Source: Deinococcus yavapaiensis KR-236 (lineage in GTDB: Bacteria > Deinococcota > Deinococci > Deinococcales > Deinococcaceae). Taken from it: a stretch of 64,000 bases of DNA. The DNA is taken from assembly GCF_003217515.1 (NCBI RefSeq), contig NZ_QJSX01000013.1, positions 1-64,000 of the forward strand. The letters are read 5' to 3'. A program made the translations under genes and the position numbers. Under the pieces are notes generated by a model. The model ran no database searches, was not told the DNA's origin, and worked only from the letters and a program-made list of their open reading frames with translations. Below are positions 46,501-55,761 of the stretch, piece after piece; the stretch's first letter is position 1; each line of letters begins with the position of its first letter.

Positions 46501-48743
46501 AGGAGGTCTTGCAGCGCCTCGGGTGTGCTGGCGGGTCGCCCGGCGATTTTGACGTCGTCACGCAGGTACGCGCGGTTCTTGACGGCGGCGGGTTTCACGA
46601 GGAAGTTGCCCCACCCGCCGCCCGCCTTGAGGTGCTCCAGCAGTGTGTGCGCGTCGTGCCGCACGGCCGCGCGATCCCGGCCTTCAAGGCCGCTGAGGGT
46701 CGTTTCGTCGAGCCACGCGGCGCGCGCTTGCACGCGCGGCAGCACGTCGTCACCGTGCGTGAGGACGTCGTGCCACACGCCGCCTTGCCCTTGCAGCGTC
46801 GCGTCGATCGCGCTTGGCAGCCACGCCAGCGGTCGACGCCGTTCGCTTTCGATGGCGGCGCTGAGCGCGCTGAGCGCGCGCGTCAACTCGTCGCGCACGT
46901 TTGCAGGTGCGCCGCGCAGCAGCGGGTAGTGCGGATGCGCGCGGGCCGCTTCACGCGTGGGCGCCTCGAGTTGCGCGTGTTGCTCGGCGCGCACGAAGCG
47001 AATGAAGTCTTCGGGCGGCACTTGCCGTTCGAGCGGCGGCAACGCGCGGCGCACGTCGCGCGCTTCATCGCTCGTGACGTCGCGCAGCAACGCCAGCATT
47101 CGCTGCGCGTCGCTCGTGGACAGGGGCGCGTCGACTTTTGGCGCGCCGAGGTCCGCGATCCACGAGAAGGCGTCTTCTTCGGCGCGCAGTGCCTGCCCGA
47201 TGCTTTGCGCGCTGCCGCGGTACCCGAACAAGTCGAGGTCGTCCGTTTCCGCGCGGCGAATGTCATGAAGCGTGTCCAGCGAGCGGTCTTCGCGTTGCCG
47301 CAGCGTTTCGAGGTTGCGTGACAACGCTTCGAGTTGCTCGCGTTCGCTCCACGGGGTGCGGTGCGTGGCGCGCTGCAGCACTTCGTGCACGGACTGCTCC
47401 ATCATGGCACGCGAGCCTTCCTCGCCGCGCAAGTGCGTGACGCACAGCGCCGCGAGTTCCGCCGGGAACTTCTCGCGCAGCACCTTGAGGGCGCGGGCGG
47501 TGTGGCTCGTGACGAGCACGCGTTGATTCGTCGCGAGCAGGTGACTGACGAGGTTGACGATCGTGTGGGACTTGCCGGTGCCGGGCGGGCCTTGTACGAG
47601 CACGCCTTGCTGCCGCCGCAAGCGCCGGATGATGTCGAGTTGCGCGTCGTTGGCGGGCAGCGGAAAGTACACTTCGTCGCCGCTCTTTCCGCTGCCGCTC
47701 GTGTGGTCACCGGACGTGGAGTGCGCATCGAACTTCTCCACGAAACTCGCGAGGTTCGGCACGCCGCTCAACGCGGGCAGTTGCCGCAAGATGTCTTGGT
47801 ACGCGGCGGTGAGGCTGCGCTCGCCGCGGCGCCGTAAGATCAACGCGGGCGCGAAGTGCACGACGGGGTCGCTGGTCACGTCGCGCGGCGTGAGGTCCGC
47901 GTAGTACGCGCCGCGGTCACCGGTGGCGTTCACCCACGTTTCGAGCAACCCGGGAATCGTTTCGGCGCTCCAAAGGTCTTCGCCTTGCTCGATGAGCGCC
48001 AAGGCGATGGCTTCTTGCACGCTTGGCGCGGGGCGTTCGTTCGGTTCGAGCATGTCCTGCTCGAGGGTGGTGCGCGCCCCGTCACCGGCGGCCGTGACGG
48101 TGAGGATGCCAGCGAGCGCGTCGAAGTGCAAGTTCGCGCTGGCCGTCAGCAGGTGCCGCCGGACGTCCGCGCCGTCCGGCGTGCGCCACGCGAGGTACCC
48201 GAGGCCAAGGCGAAGTTCGTACGTCTCCCCGAACGCTTGCAAGTCCTGGTGGAACTTGAACAACTTCGAGTACACGTCTTGCACGCTTTTCACGCGGCGG
48301 TCATCGGTCGCCCACGCGTTCCAAGTGCGCTGGTATCCTTCCCACGCGGTGAGCAGGTGCGGTTGCTCGTCGAAGAACAGCGTCTCTTGAATGGTCTTGG
48401 GCCGCAAGTCATCGTCGATGATCTGCGACTCCACGATGACTTGCGGCCGCACGGTCGGCGCTTTTCGGCTGTCATCGAACGGTCCGACCGCCCAAGCCTT
48501 GAGCGCGTCCGGAAGGATCGGGGCGAGCGTGAACTTCGGTTTGCGCACCGACACCCACTCGTCGCCGGCCGCTTCCGGTAGAACGCGCGCGACATTGCGA
48601 ACTTCAGGTTCTTGCGGCAGCGCATGCAGCCACAGCAACGTGTCGTTGTCGCTGGTGCGTTGCGGTTTGGCTTTCAGCAACGTGAATTCTTGGAGAAACC
48701 GGAACAAGCGTTGCGTTCGGTCGTGGGTGGTCGCGGCGTCCAT
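43563..48743 (-). CDS. giant SF1 helicase with C-terminal VSR-like nuclease domain
   Basis: A 1,726-residue protein starting after GGAGATGC. It has a COG1112-type superfamily 1 helicase split by a long insert: Walker A GVLVQGPPGTGKSHTIV (about residues 383-400), VIVDEASQAGPEALF with VGDDKQIEP (about 1060-1090), and YSFQGDERDVIFLSVV (about 1262-1277). The long insert (about 500-1000) is helical and possibly coiled. Residues about 1365-1475 form a VSR/MTES_1575-like PD-(D/E)xK nuclease: FDSWFEVDVYLDIAERGY, GYRIDLVVEG and AVECDGDRWHG with the catalytic Asp/Glu pattern. The last 230 residues are mixed. Helicase-nuclease fusions of this sort occur in defence islands. It is divergent from an SF2 helicase with HNH domain. 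Confidence 0.87.
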   Translation of the reverse strand: MDAATTHDRTQRLFRFLQEFTLLKAKPQRTSDNDTLLWLHALPQEPEVRNVARVLPEAAGDEWVSVRKPKFTLAPILPDALKAWAVGPFDDSRKAPTVRPQVIVESQIIDDDLRPKTIQETLFFDEQPHLLTAWEGYQRTWNAWATDDRRVKSVQDVYSKLFKFHQDLQAFGETYELRLGLGYLAWRTPDGADVRRHLLTASANLHFDALAGILTVTAAGDGARTTLEQDMLEPNERPAPSVQEAIALALIEQGEDLWSAETIPGLLETWVNATGDRGAYYADLTPRDVTSDPVVHFAPALILRRRGERSLTAAYQDILRQLPALSGVPNLASFVEKFDAHSTSGDHTSGSGKSGDEVYFPLPANDAQLDIIRRLRRQQGVLVQGPPGTGKSHTIVNLVSHLLATNQRVLVTSHTARALKVLREKFPAELAALCVTHLRGEEGSRAMMEQSVHEVLQRATHRTPWSEREQLEALSRNLETLRQREDRSLDTLHDIRRAETDDLDLFGYRGSAQSIGQALRAEEDAFSWIADLGAPKVDAPLSTSDAQRMLALLRDVTSDEARDVRRALPPLERQVPPEDFIRFVRAEQHAQLEAPTREAARAHPHYPLLRGAPANVRDELTRALSALSAAIESERRRPLAWLPSAIDATLQGQGGVWHDVLTHGDDVLPRVQARAAWLDETTLSGLEGRDRAAVRHDAHTLLEHLKAGGGWGNFLVKPAAVKNRAYLRDDVKIAGRPASTPEALQDLLDHFALTAAFEKLESTWQSLGVTVTGTWPQRVTRLAEQHAALRDLAALTLLLQAARSAVRAVPGLPEPRWWHADDLAALERAVSAATAEEDAAARRRTLEDLLPALDALLTSADAHDVARALRNAIDARDVNAYGAAYTRLQHLHGRRAQLDERDALLDRLNAAAPALADELTPSASDDAWTTRLATFERAWQWMRADARLTELANPDTEVDVRADLAACRQDIRDTLRDLAALKAWSSTLDRLTQREQQALVRWQTAMRRLGKGTGKHAERHRQTAREALEDARTAIPAWIMPLHLVAETFRLTPGMFDVVIVDEASQAGPEALFLAFIAKKIIIVGDDKQIEPEGVGIQLERVDALVKQYLYDFPAPEILGDRKASLFGFGAYAYSPQIGLREHFRCMPEIIAFSSGLSYADQPLIALRQFGADRLAPLVARHVDGGYTLAKRGDKVNPAEARAIVDQFKACLADPRYAGKTFGVISLVGDSQAEEIATMLRAEVPEAELERRKVVCGNAYSFQGDERDVIFLSVVDSPTDGRRATKRSRDDALFQPRYNVAASRARDQLWVVHSVTLEDLHPDDLRASLIRHAGDPEVHAATPLEARRVLELREQAARPGRGRAAPPAPFDSWFEVDVYLDIAERGYRVLPQYELNGYRIDLVVEGRRGRLAVECDGDRWHGPDKYRDDLHRQQTLERAGMQFWRVRGSTYARDPASALDDLWRTLDARGVYPEGDARNFTPREEAVTLAEPIDMGGSTDAVSVIDTPNDPDTPVTPNEPIGATPDAFTLPAYTHWTARTLPDPRSLDSLDPVIDALRDILAVEGPMPCRLAYATYARAAGVNLGKTVQSLLNRAVAKAVRGGVFVQVDEWQRPGQIDKIVRLANTPPVRLRERGPRDFGDVPPSEVRAFMMELLRREPFLADANDEALLFRRVLHAYGAQRLTLKARQVLERAVALSNDDATTPGRAEPPAPSLFDAPLAEEPTA

Positions 48744-49126
48744 GCATCTCCTTCAGCGAACCTCGCGGTCGCGGTTCGTTCGAGGATATAACGCGCGGCT
48801 CACGCACCGCGGCGCGTTTGCCCGCGCGCATCCCAGCGGCAGGTCACGCTTTCACATCGACACAACGAGGCGCGCCGCTCCTTGACGATCAACTCGGCCT
48901 CGAACGCGTCGAACAACACCTGGTGAACGCTGGTGTGCTCCCAGCCGTGGAGGTCCGCCCGGAACGCTTCCACGTTCTCACCGTGCCGAACAGCTAGAAA
49001 TTCGACGCGCGGCAAGTGTGGCGTCGAGTGCCGACGACGTGCCGTACGCTGAAGATCGAGCGCAAGGCACGCCACCACCCCCTCTTGACGCGACGACCTT
49101 CCCGACCTTCGAGAAACGAGTTGAAC
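48744..49126. other. divergent promoter region of two helicase genes
   Basis: About 380 bases between the start of the 1,726-residue helicase and the likely GTG start of the SF2 helicase. No coding frame here is convincing. Both promoters should lie in it, but no clear -35/-10 pair stands out. Confidence 0.45.
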
Positions 49127-51952
49127 GTGACGCATTCCCTTTCGAACACTTTTTACCGCGAGTACGACCTCACGCGGGCGCGCGCGCGCGCCTCGCCGAA
49201 AGAACCCGCGGCGCATCAACGCGAAGCGCTCGGCAAGCTGCGCGCGTGGTTCGACGCGCCGCACACCTTGAAAGGCGGGATGCTCGTACTGCCCACCGGG
49301 GGCGGCAAGACCTTCACCGCCACGCGTTTCCTTTCCAGCGTCGCGCTCTCGAAGGGGTACAAGGTGTTGTGGCTCGCGCACACGCACCACCTGCTCGAGC
49401 AAGCCTTTTACAGTTTCGGCCCGCCGCCCGGGCGGGACGCGGACGGGTACGAAGTCGGGCACGTCACAGGCAAAGCGCAACTGCGGGTACGCGTCGTGTC
49501 CGGCACGCTCGGGCACGGTCGCGCGCACGACGTGAAAGGCAAGGACGACGTCGTCATCGCGACGCTGCAGACGATCGCTCGAGCGTACGGTGACGCGCGC
49601 TTGCGCGGCCTGCGAGACTTCGTGGCGTCCGCGAACGGCAAGTTGCTGGTGGTGTTCGACGAAGCGCACCACGCGCCCGCCCGCAGTTACCGCCGCTTAC
49701 TCGAAGCCTTGCGCGCCGACGCGCCGAACGTGACGCTGCTGGGCCTCACGGCCACGCCAACGTACGCGAACGCGCGGTCACAAGGATGGCTCGCGAAGCT
49801 CTTTCCGCAAGGCATCGTGTACCAAGTGAGCGCCGCGCGCCTGATGGCGCAACGCGTGCTCGCCAAGCCCGTGCTGCACGAAGTGTCCACGAAGGTCACG
49901 CCGACCTTCGATGACGCCACGTTCCGCGCGTGGGCCGGGTCGTACCGGGACTTGCCAGAGTCGGTGGTGGAGGACCTCGCGAAGAACCGCGAACGCACCG
50001 CGCTCATCGCGGATACGTACGCGCAGCACCGCGAGCGGTGGGGGCAGACGATCATCTTCGCGGATCGCTGGTATCAATGCGAGCAGTTACGCGCGCTGCT
50101 CGAAGCGCGCGGCGTACGCGCCGGAGCGGTGTACTCAAGCGTGGACGGTCGTTCAAGCGCCGCGGAACGTGCCGAGCGCACGCACAGCGACACGCACGCG
50201 ACGCTCGACGCGTTCCGGCGCGGTGAGTTGGACGTACTGATCAACATTCGCATGCTCACGGAAGGCACGGACGTTCCGAACGTGCAATCGGTGTTCTTAA
50301 CGCGCGCGACGACCAGCCGCATTCTCTTGACGCAGATGATCGGGCGGGCGTTGCGCGGCCCAGCGTTCGGCGGGACGAGCGAAGCGCACATCGTGTCGTT
50401 CGTGGACGCGTGGGAACACGCGATGCCGTGGGCAACGTGGGATGACTTCACCGAAAGCGACACCGTCGATGACGAGCGCGCGACGGCGGCGCGTCCGCCG
50501 CTCACGCTGGTGTCCGCGGCCTTGGTCGCGCAACTCGCGCGGGATCTCGACACGCCCGGCCAAGGAAGCGCGGCGTTCGTGTCACGCTTGCCCGTCGGGT
50601 GGTACCGCGTGGACTTCGACGCGTTGTCCAGCGAAGATGACGTGGAAGCCGTGTCGAACGTGCTGATGGTGTTCGAGCATGAACGCGCGGCGTTCGAAGC
50701 GCACATCGCGTGGTTGTTGACGCAAGATTTGCAGCGCTTCGAGGACGCGGCGCTGCCTGAAGGTGCGCTCGAAGAAGCGCGGGCGTGGCGTGAGCGGTTC
50801 TTCGAAGGGGACGTGGACGCGCCGGACGCGCTCGCGGCGGTGCTCAGCGTCGCGCGGCACGTCGCGCAGCAAGGCGAAGCGCCACGCTTCTTCGCGTTCG
50901 ACGCGCGCGATGCGCACGACCTCGACGCACTCGCCTCGGACCTCAGCTTCGAGTTGGAATTGCCGACGATGCGGTTGTTCAAGCAGCTGCGCAGCGAGTA
51001 CGCGCGCACGGACCGCTTGTGGCGTGCACTCTTCCCGACGTTCGAGTTGTTCAAAGCGCAGTACGACGCGCGCGTCAACGCGCGCTTGGCGCAACTCGAG
51101 TACGGCGATGAACCGCTGTACACCGCGCCCGCATACGTCACGCCGGACGTGCTGGCTTCAGAGCCGGACGACGGGGTGAAGACGCAAGTGAAAGTGCGCG
51201 ACGGATGGCGGTGCTTATGCTGCGGTGAAGACCGTCGGGGCCTCTTGCAAGTCGATCATGTGCTGCCACGGCATTACGGTGGTTCGCACGCGCTGGAGAA
51301 CTTGCAGACGTTGTGTCGTACGTGCAACCGCGACAAAGCCATTTCAGACGTGGACTTCCGGCATCACCGCACGACGCTCAGCGCGCCGCCACGCACGTTC
51401 ACGCTGCCGAAAGCGCCTCGGGATGTGGACGCGGACATGTGGGCGCGCTACCTGCGGCGCGCCGTGAACTTCTTTTATCAATGCCAAGCGGTTGCGAAGG
51501 TGCACGTGCCCAAACGAAGCGGCAGCATGACGATGTGGACGGTGGAGTTGTACGAAGGGCACGACCCCACGTGGTTCGAAAAGTACGCTGAGCAGATCGT
51601 GCAATTCGCGAACGAGGTGCGTGTCAGCGCGAACCGTCATCCGCTACAAGCACTGCGCGTCCGCGTGTTCGGCGTGCCCGAGATGGCCATGCCATCGAAC
51701 GTGGTCGCAGCGCTCGTCGCGGACATCGCAGCGGAGGTACGCGCCAAGGCGAGTCAGCAGGTGATGTACGACGCGGGCGCGTTTTGGGTGCGCTTTGAGC
51801 CTGGCAAAGCCGCGAATCTTGAGGCGGTCTCGTCGGCGCTTGCCGCTCGTGGGTTGAGTGTCGAGCAGAAGGTACACCCGAAGCGCGGAAGCGTCGTGAT
51901 TGTCACGTTTACCGGCGTGCCCGGCAATGCTCGCGGTGCACGGCGCGCGTGA
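49127..51952 (+). CDS. SF2 helicase with HNH endonuclease domain
   Basis: About 941 residues. The GTG at 49127 is chosen because composition becomes protein-like there (THSLSNTFYREYDL); an upstream in-frame start adds an Arg/Pro-rich stretch. Residues about 45-420 form a DEAD/DEAH-type helicase: MLVLPTGGGKTFTATRFL (Walker A), VVFDEAHHAP (Walker B), LLGLTATPTYANA and later IRMLTEGTDVPNVQSVFLTR and MIGRALRGP. An HNH nuclease follows (about residues 690-740): RCLCCGEDRRG, LQVDHVLPRHYGG and LCRTCNRDK, with two CxxC zinc sites. The last 190 residues are alpha/beta of unknown type. Such fusions resemble type I-like or defence-linked helicase-nucleases. It is divergent from the giant SF1 helicase. 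Confidence 0.88.
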   Translation: MTHSLSNTFYREYDLTRARARASPKEPAAHQREALGKLRAWFDAPHTLKGGMLVLPTGGGKTFTATRFLSSVALSKGYKVLWLAHTHHLLEQAFYSFGPPPGRDADGYEVGHVTGKAQLRVRVVSGTLGHGRAHDVKGKDDVVIATLQTIARAYGDARLRGLRDFVASANGKLLVVFDEAHHAPARSYRRLLEALRADAPNVTLLGLTATPTYANARSQGWLAKLFPQGIVYQVSAARLMAQRVLAKPVLHEVSTKVTPTFDDATFRAWAGSYRDLPESVVEDLAKNRERTALIADTYAQHRERWGQTIIFADRWYQCEQLRALLEARGVRAGAVYSSVDGRSSAAERAERTHSDTHATLDAFRRGELDVLINIRMLTEGTDVPNVQSVFLTRATTSRILLTQMIGRALRGPAFGGTSEAHIVSFVDAWEHAMPWATWDDFTESDTVDDERATAARPPLTLVSAALVAQLARDLDTPGQGSAAFVSRLPVGWYRVDFDALSSEDDVEAVSNVLMVFEHERAAFEAHIAWLLTQDLQRFEDAALPEGALEEARAWRERFFEGDVDAPDALAAVLSVARHVAQQGEAPRFFAFDARDAHDLDALASDLSFELELPTMRLFKQLRSEYARTDRLWRALFPTFELFKAQYDARVNARLAQLEYGDEPLYTAPAYVTPDVLASEPDDGVKTQVKVRDGWRCLCCGEDRRGLLQVDHVLPRHYGGSHALENLQTLCRTCNRDKAISDVDFRHHRTTLSAPPRTFTLPKAPRDVDADMWARYLRRAVNFFYQCQAVAKVHVPKRSGSMTMWTVELYEGHDPTWFEKYAEQIVQFANEVRVSANRHPLQALRVRVFGVPEMAMPSNVVAALVADIAAEVRAKASQQVMYDAGAFWVRFEPGKAANLEAVSSALAARGLSVEQKVHPKRGSVVIVTFTGVPGNARGARRA

Positions 51953-52108
51953 CGCCCCTTCGAGCGCACGGTGCACCGCGATCAGAGAGACCAAACAGGA
52001 GGTCACGAACGGGCACCGCCTGGAAGCTGAAACGCGGTTGCGTTCAGCGAGTTATTTCAATATCGAAGGGTTGTGTTGATGCACGGTGTCGTCATGAGCT
52101 TCCGCTCG

Positions 52109-55100
52109 TCACCCTTGCCAGCGCAGGGCCGCCGCGTCGCGCACGACCGGTTGGGCGTCGTTGATTAAGCGCCGCAAGTCCGAGCTTGACGTGTGAGGAT
52201 GCTGCGCGACCGCAGCGCGCACACTGAACGCCGTGTCGTACGCCAACACTGAAAGGATCGAAGTCGAGGTGCGTGGTGCGCACGCGAGCGCGGCGCGTAC
52301 ACGTTCCGTGTCACGTGCCAAGACACGGTCATGCAAGTCCAGCGGGGTGTTGCGGTGCGCCGCGACCACTTGCCGCACCAGCTCGCTTCGGTCGAACGCC
52401 GCGTAGCGTAACGCCCGCGCGGGCGTGGCCGGGTGGGACAACGCCACGGCCCGCACGATCGCCTCCGAGTGCCGCTCGAGTTGCCGTCGCACATCACGCG
52501 GCGTCGACGGGTGACCCGCGACGAGACGTCGCGTCCAGAAGTGCCGTGCTTGCGCACGCCACGCCAAGCGGTCGCCTTCCGTCCGCGGCGCGGTGAGCGC
52601 CAAGTGCGCAAGCGTCACCGCGTGCGTGGCCGGATGCGACGCGACCGCGAACCGCACGTTCTCGTCCGTGTCGAACGACAAACGGTGCAGCACCACGCTC
52701 GGCGTCGACGGATGCTGCGCGACCACGAACCGCACGTGCCACGAAGCATCCTCGCTTGCGCGCGCCAGCACGTCTCGCGGCGTGTCCAAGCCGCCGATTG
52801 CGGTCGCGCGGACGACGTCGTCATCGTCCGCGTACGCCGCTTCGAGCAGTGAGCGCGGGAGGTGCGGGTGCTTGACAAGCGTGGCGCGCGCCGCGCCTTC
52901 CTCTTGCATCAAGCGCGCGATCAAGTCAGGTGGCAAGTTCATGCGGCGGGCCACGGTTTCACGCACGTCCAAGTGTTTGTCGAGCGCGAGGCGCAACAAC
53001 GTCGTGTCGGCCGTGTTCGGGTGCGCCGCCACCGCTTGACGTTGAGCAAGCGAGTCGCGCGTGGCGCGCACCGAACCTTTCACGTGCAAAAAGGCGGGCG
53101 GAGTATACGGACATGACGGCCAGATGCGGTCCACTGGGGCGTTTTCGGTGTCATTGAGCAGCCACAGCCACACGTCGCTCGGCACACGCGGATTGTGCAA
53201 GGCCGCCACGCAGGTGCTTTCATCGCCGCACAATGCGATGAGCACGTCCAGCGGCACGTTCGGGTGTTGCGCGACCAAATTGCGAAGACGCTCCGAGTCG
53301 TACGTCTCGTCGTTTCGCGCCAACCAGCGCAACCCGCGCTCCGGAAGGGCAGGGTGAAGCGCGGCCGCACGCCGCGCTTCAAATCGTTCGTCCGTGCAAA
53401 GCACCAGCAACGCCGCGGCTTCATCGGTCGATTCGCTTTCCTTCAGCGCGAGGCGCACGGCTCGCACGGCGTTCGGCTGTTCTGCTTGAATGCGCTGCAG
53501 CCAACGGTCCGGGCAAGCTTCGTCCTCCTCGCGGTTAGATTCCTGTTGTTGCAGAGGAGGCGGTTCGAGAAGACCAAGGTCGCGCGCGCGTTGCTGCAAC
53601 GCTTGCAACGCGGTTGGTGGAAACGCCTTGGTGTGTGCGACTTGCAGCAACTCCAAGATGTTCTTCGCGGCCGTGTTGTGGTTGTTCGCCAAGGCGAGCG
53701 CGACGTTCACCGCTCGGTCGAAGGACTTCGTTCGCCGTGTGACATTGTGCAGCACGAACCACGGCGCGCCCGGATGCATCGCGATGCCCAGCGCGACGTC
53801 CTCGTTCGGTTGCTGCGAAAGCGCCAAGAGCATGCTGATCGACGCGCGAGGATGCCGCGCAACCAGTTCCGGAAACTCTTCTTGGAGTGCCCTCAGCACC
53901 GTCTCTGTCGCGCGTGGATTTCGGAGAACCGCGCGCCGCACGTGAACGTCCTCATCACGCGCGAGGGCCAGCAAGGCCGTTTCGCTCGTCCGGGCGCTTT
54001 CCGCGGCGCGTTCTCGCAACGCGAAGTGCGGCCACGTAGGCGCGAGGTGGGTGTTGAACACCACGTCCGGCACGAAGATGCGTTCCAAACGTGGCTCGGG
54101 AAAGCCGTACGCAGCCCCGACAGTGCTGTTCGCGTTGGGCACCGTGGCTCGTTCGAGCCGAGCGACTTGCAGCCGTATCGGGAGGGTCTTCAGCACGTCG
54201 GTCGTGGAATCGAGCATCGTGTCGGAGAAGTCAAGGGGCGCCGTGCGAAGTCGACGTGCGTGAATGCGGCGCAAGAAGCGTGGAAGTCGCTCGCGGGTGA
54301 ATAGGACGTCTTCGCTCGCACGACCAAACGTGTGCCACGCGGCGTGCAACGCGCGCGTCGACGTGGAAGGATTGCGCCACGCGGCGTGCCGGACGCGTTC
54401 GTCGTCGTGCAACGCGAAGCGCGCGAGTACGCGCGGCGGCGTGCGCGGATGCTGCGCGAGCAACCAGCGGGTGTTCGCCACGTCCATAACGCAGTCCCCG
54501 GTGGTGAAGGCATGATCGAAGTGCGTGTGATGCGGCGGCGGAGCGGCGGGCGTGGCGGGAGGAAGGCGTGATGCGTGCTGCGCGAAGTTCGGTGTGAGCT
54601 CTTCGATCGTCTCGAGCGCTTGAAGGTGCCGCGAGCCGTCACCCGGCGCGAGCAGCTGCTCAAGGTACGCCAACGTGTCGTCTAACCCCTCGGGAGGAAG
54701 GGCCCCGAAAATGTACGAGTAGTCCCACACGCCCTCGTCGTCACGCCTCATGAGCTTGAAGGCGTAGTTGTCGAAGTCCTCGACGGCTTGCATGTACATC
54801 AGTTGCTGCGACAAGTCGGCGTCTTCCGTCCATGTGTCATGACGAAGGAAGTCGATGCTGTCGTACTCCATCGACGCGTGACTTTCGGTGTAGAGAATGC
54901 CGGTCAGAGCGGCGCGCACGTCATCGTCGAGCGTGAGCGGCACCCGCGCGGTGTTCGTGACGTGCTCAACGACGCGCCCGACGCGGCAGTACCATCGATC
55001 GTGCCCCAAGAAGTGATCGCCCAAGTTGTACTTGTACGACACGTACGCTGCGTTGTCGGGCAGTAAGGCGCGCAGCAACGGCGGCGAGACGAGTTGCACG

Positions 55101-55390
55101 TCCAGCAGTTCGTAGATTCCGCTGCTTGCGGCGTACATGCTTCCGAAATCCTGCAGTCGATCCGGGTAACCGTCGAGTATTACGAACGCGTCTTGTAGGC
55201 GTTCGAGGTCGAAGTGCGCCTCGAACGGCAGGCCCTTAGAAACGCCGAGCGGCCAGAAGGCGCCGTGTTCGTCCCAGCAGTCGTCACGGCCTTTCCAACG
55301 CGCGTAATCATCGAGGATCGCGCCAAGTCGTGAGAAGGTGCCTTGTTGCGGATCATACAACCGCTGTTGGGCCGTATCGAACGCGACCAT
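52109..55390 (-). CDS. 1,093-residue LRV/HEAT-like repeat protein
   Basis: A large soluble protein made mainly of repeated units of about 24 residues with the pattern VRxAVAxHPxTPxxxLxxLA (for example DENVRFAVASHPATH, WHVRFVVAQHPSTP, VRQVVAAHRNTPLDL). This is the leucine-rich-repeat-variant (LRV) type first seen in nitrogenase-associated proteins, with alternating helices that bind proteins or nucleic acid. At least fifteen copies occur from about residue 290 to the end. The first 280 residues are a distinct domain (YRLGDHFLGHDRWY-like NLGDHFLGHDRWYCRVGRVV) without recognised family. It converges on the SF2 helicase gene and follows the WD40 gene. A scaffold role is inferred. Confidence 0.78.
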   Translation of the reverse strand: MVAFDTAQQRLYDPQQGTFSRLGAILDDYARWKGRDDCWDEHGAFWPLGVSKGLPFEAHFDLERLQDAFVILDGYPDRLQDFGSMYAASSGIYELLDVQLVSPPLLRALLPDNAAYVSYKYNLGDHFLGHDRWYCRVGRVVEHVTNTARVPLTLDDDVRAALTGILYTESHASMEYDSIDFLRHDTWTEDADLSQQLMYMQAVEDFDNYAFKLMRRDDEGVWDYSYIFGALPPEGLDDTLAYLEQLLAPGDGSRHLQALETIEELTPNFAQHASRLPPATPAAPPPHHTHFDHAFTTGDCVMDVANTRWLLAQHPRTPPRVLARFALHDDERVRHAAWRNPSTSTRALHAAWHTFGRASEDVLFTRERLPRFLRRIHARRLRTAPLDFSDTMLDSTTDVLKTLPIRLQVARLERATVPNANSTVGAAYGFPEPRLERIFVPDVVFNTHLAPTWPHFALRERAAESARTSETALLALARDEDVHVRRAVLRNPRATETVLRALQEEFPELVARHPRASISMLLALSQQPNEDVALGIAMHPGAPWFVLHNVTRRTKSFDRAVNVALALANNHNTAAKNILELLQVAHTKAFPPTALQALQQRARDLGLLEPPPLQQQESNREEDEACPDRWLQRIQAEQPNAVRAVRLALKESESTDEAAALLVLCTDERFEARRAAALHPALPERGLRWLARNDETYDSERLRNLVAQHPNVPLDVLIALCGDESTCVAALHNPRVPSDVWLWLLNDTENAPVDRIWPSCPYTPPAFLHVKGSVRATRDSLAQRQAVAAHPNTADTTLLRLALDKHLDVRETVARRMNLPPDLIARLMQEEGAARATLVKHPHLPRSLLEAAYADDDDVVRATAIGGLDTPRDVLARASEDASWHVRFVVAQHPSTPSVVLHRLSFDTDENVRFAVASHPATHAVTLAHLALTAPRTEGDRLAWRAQARHFWTRRLVAGHPSTPRDVRRQLERHSEAIVRAVALSHPATPARALRYAAFDRSELVRQVVAAHRNTPLDLHDRVLARDTERVRAALACAPRTSTSILSVLAYDTAFSVRAAVAQHPHTSSSDLRRLINDAQPVVRDAAALRWQG

Positions 55391-55761
55391 TCATGCAGTT
55401 TAATTCGATTCGGATGCTCCTGAGAAACAAATGACGAACGGGCAATGTTCGTGCCGATGAGCTTGCACGACGCAGGGATTGTGCGAAAGCATAGCGCGAT
55501 GCCTTTGATCAATGAACTGCAGGCGTTTGAGCCGCCATGGTTGATTGTTAGGTTACGCTTCGTTCGTTTCACGCAATTCGTTTTCAGGCGTCTCGGTGAT
55601 TCGTCGATCGCGTGCCCGAGTTGTTTTTCTACACGTCGAAGAGGGGAAGTGCTTCGGCATGAACAGCGCTTTCTGAAACAAGCGCTGTTCATGCCAGCTT
55701 GGCGTGCGGAACACTGAAGGGCTCGAATGTTAATCGGCTGTCGGTGCGGAGTTTGCCTGAA
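55391..55761. other. intergenic stretch with a hairpin
   Basis: No gene is seen between the WD40 gene end and the LRV gene start. It holds a perfect 15-bp stem at 55656-55695, listed separately, and low-complexity AT-richer DNA. Confidence 0.45.
55656..55695. terminator. 15-bp perfect stem after the WD40 gene
   Basis: GGCATGAACAGCGCT (55656-55670) pairs exactly with AGCGCTGTTCATGCC (55681-55695) around a ten-base loop. It lies 66 bases past the minus-strand WD40 gene stop, so it is a candidate terminator. No T run follows. Confidence 0.55.
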
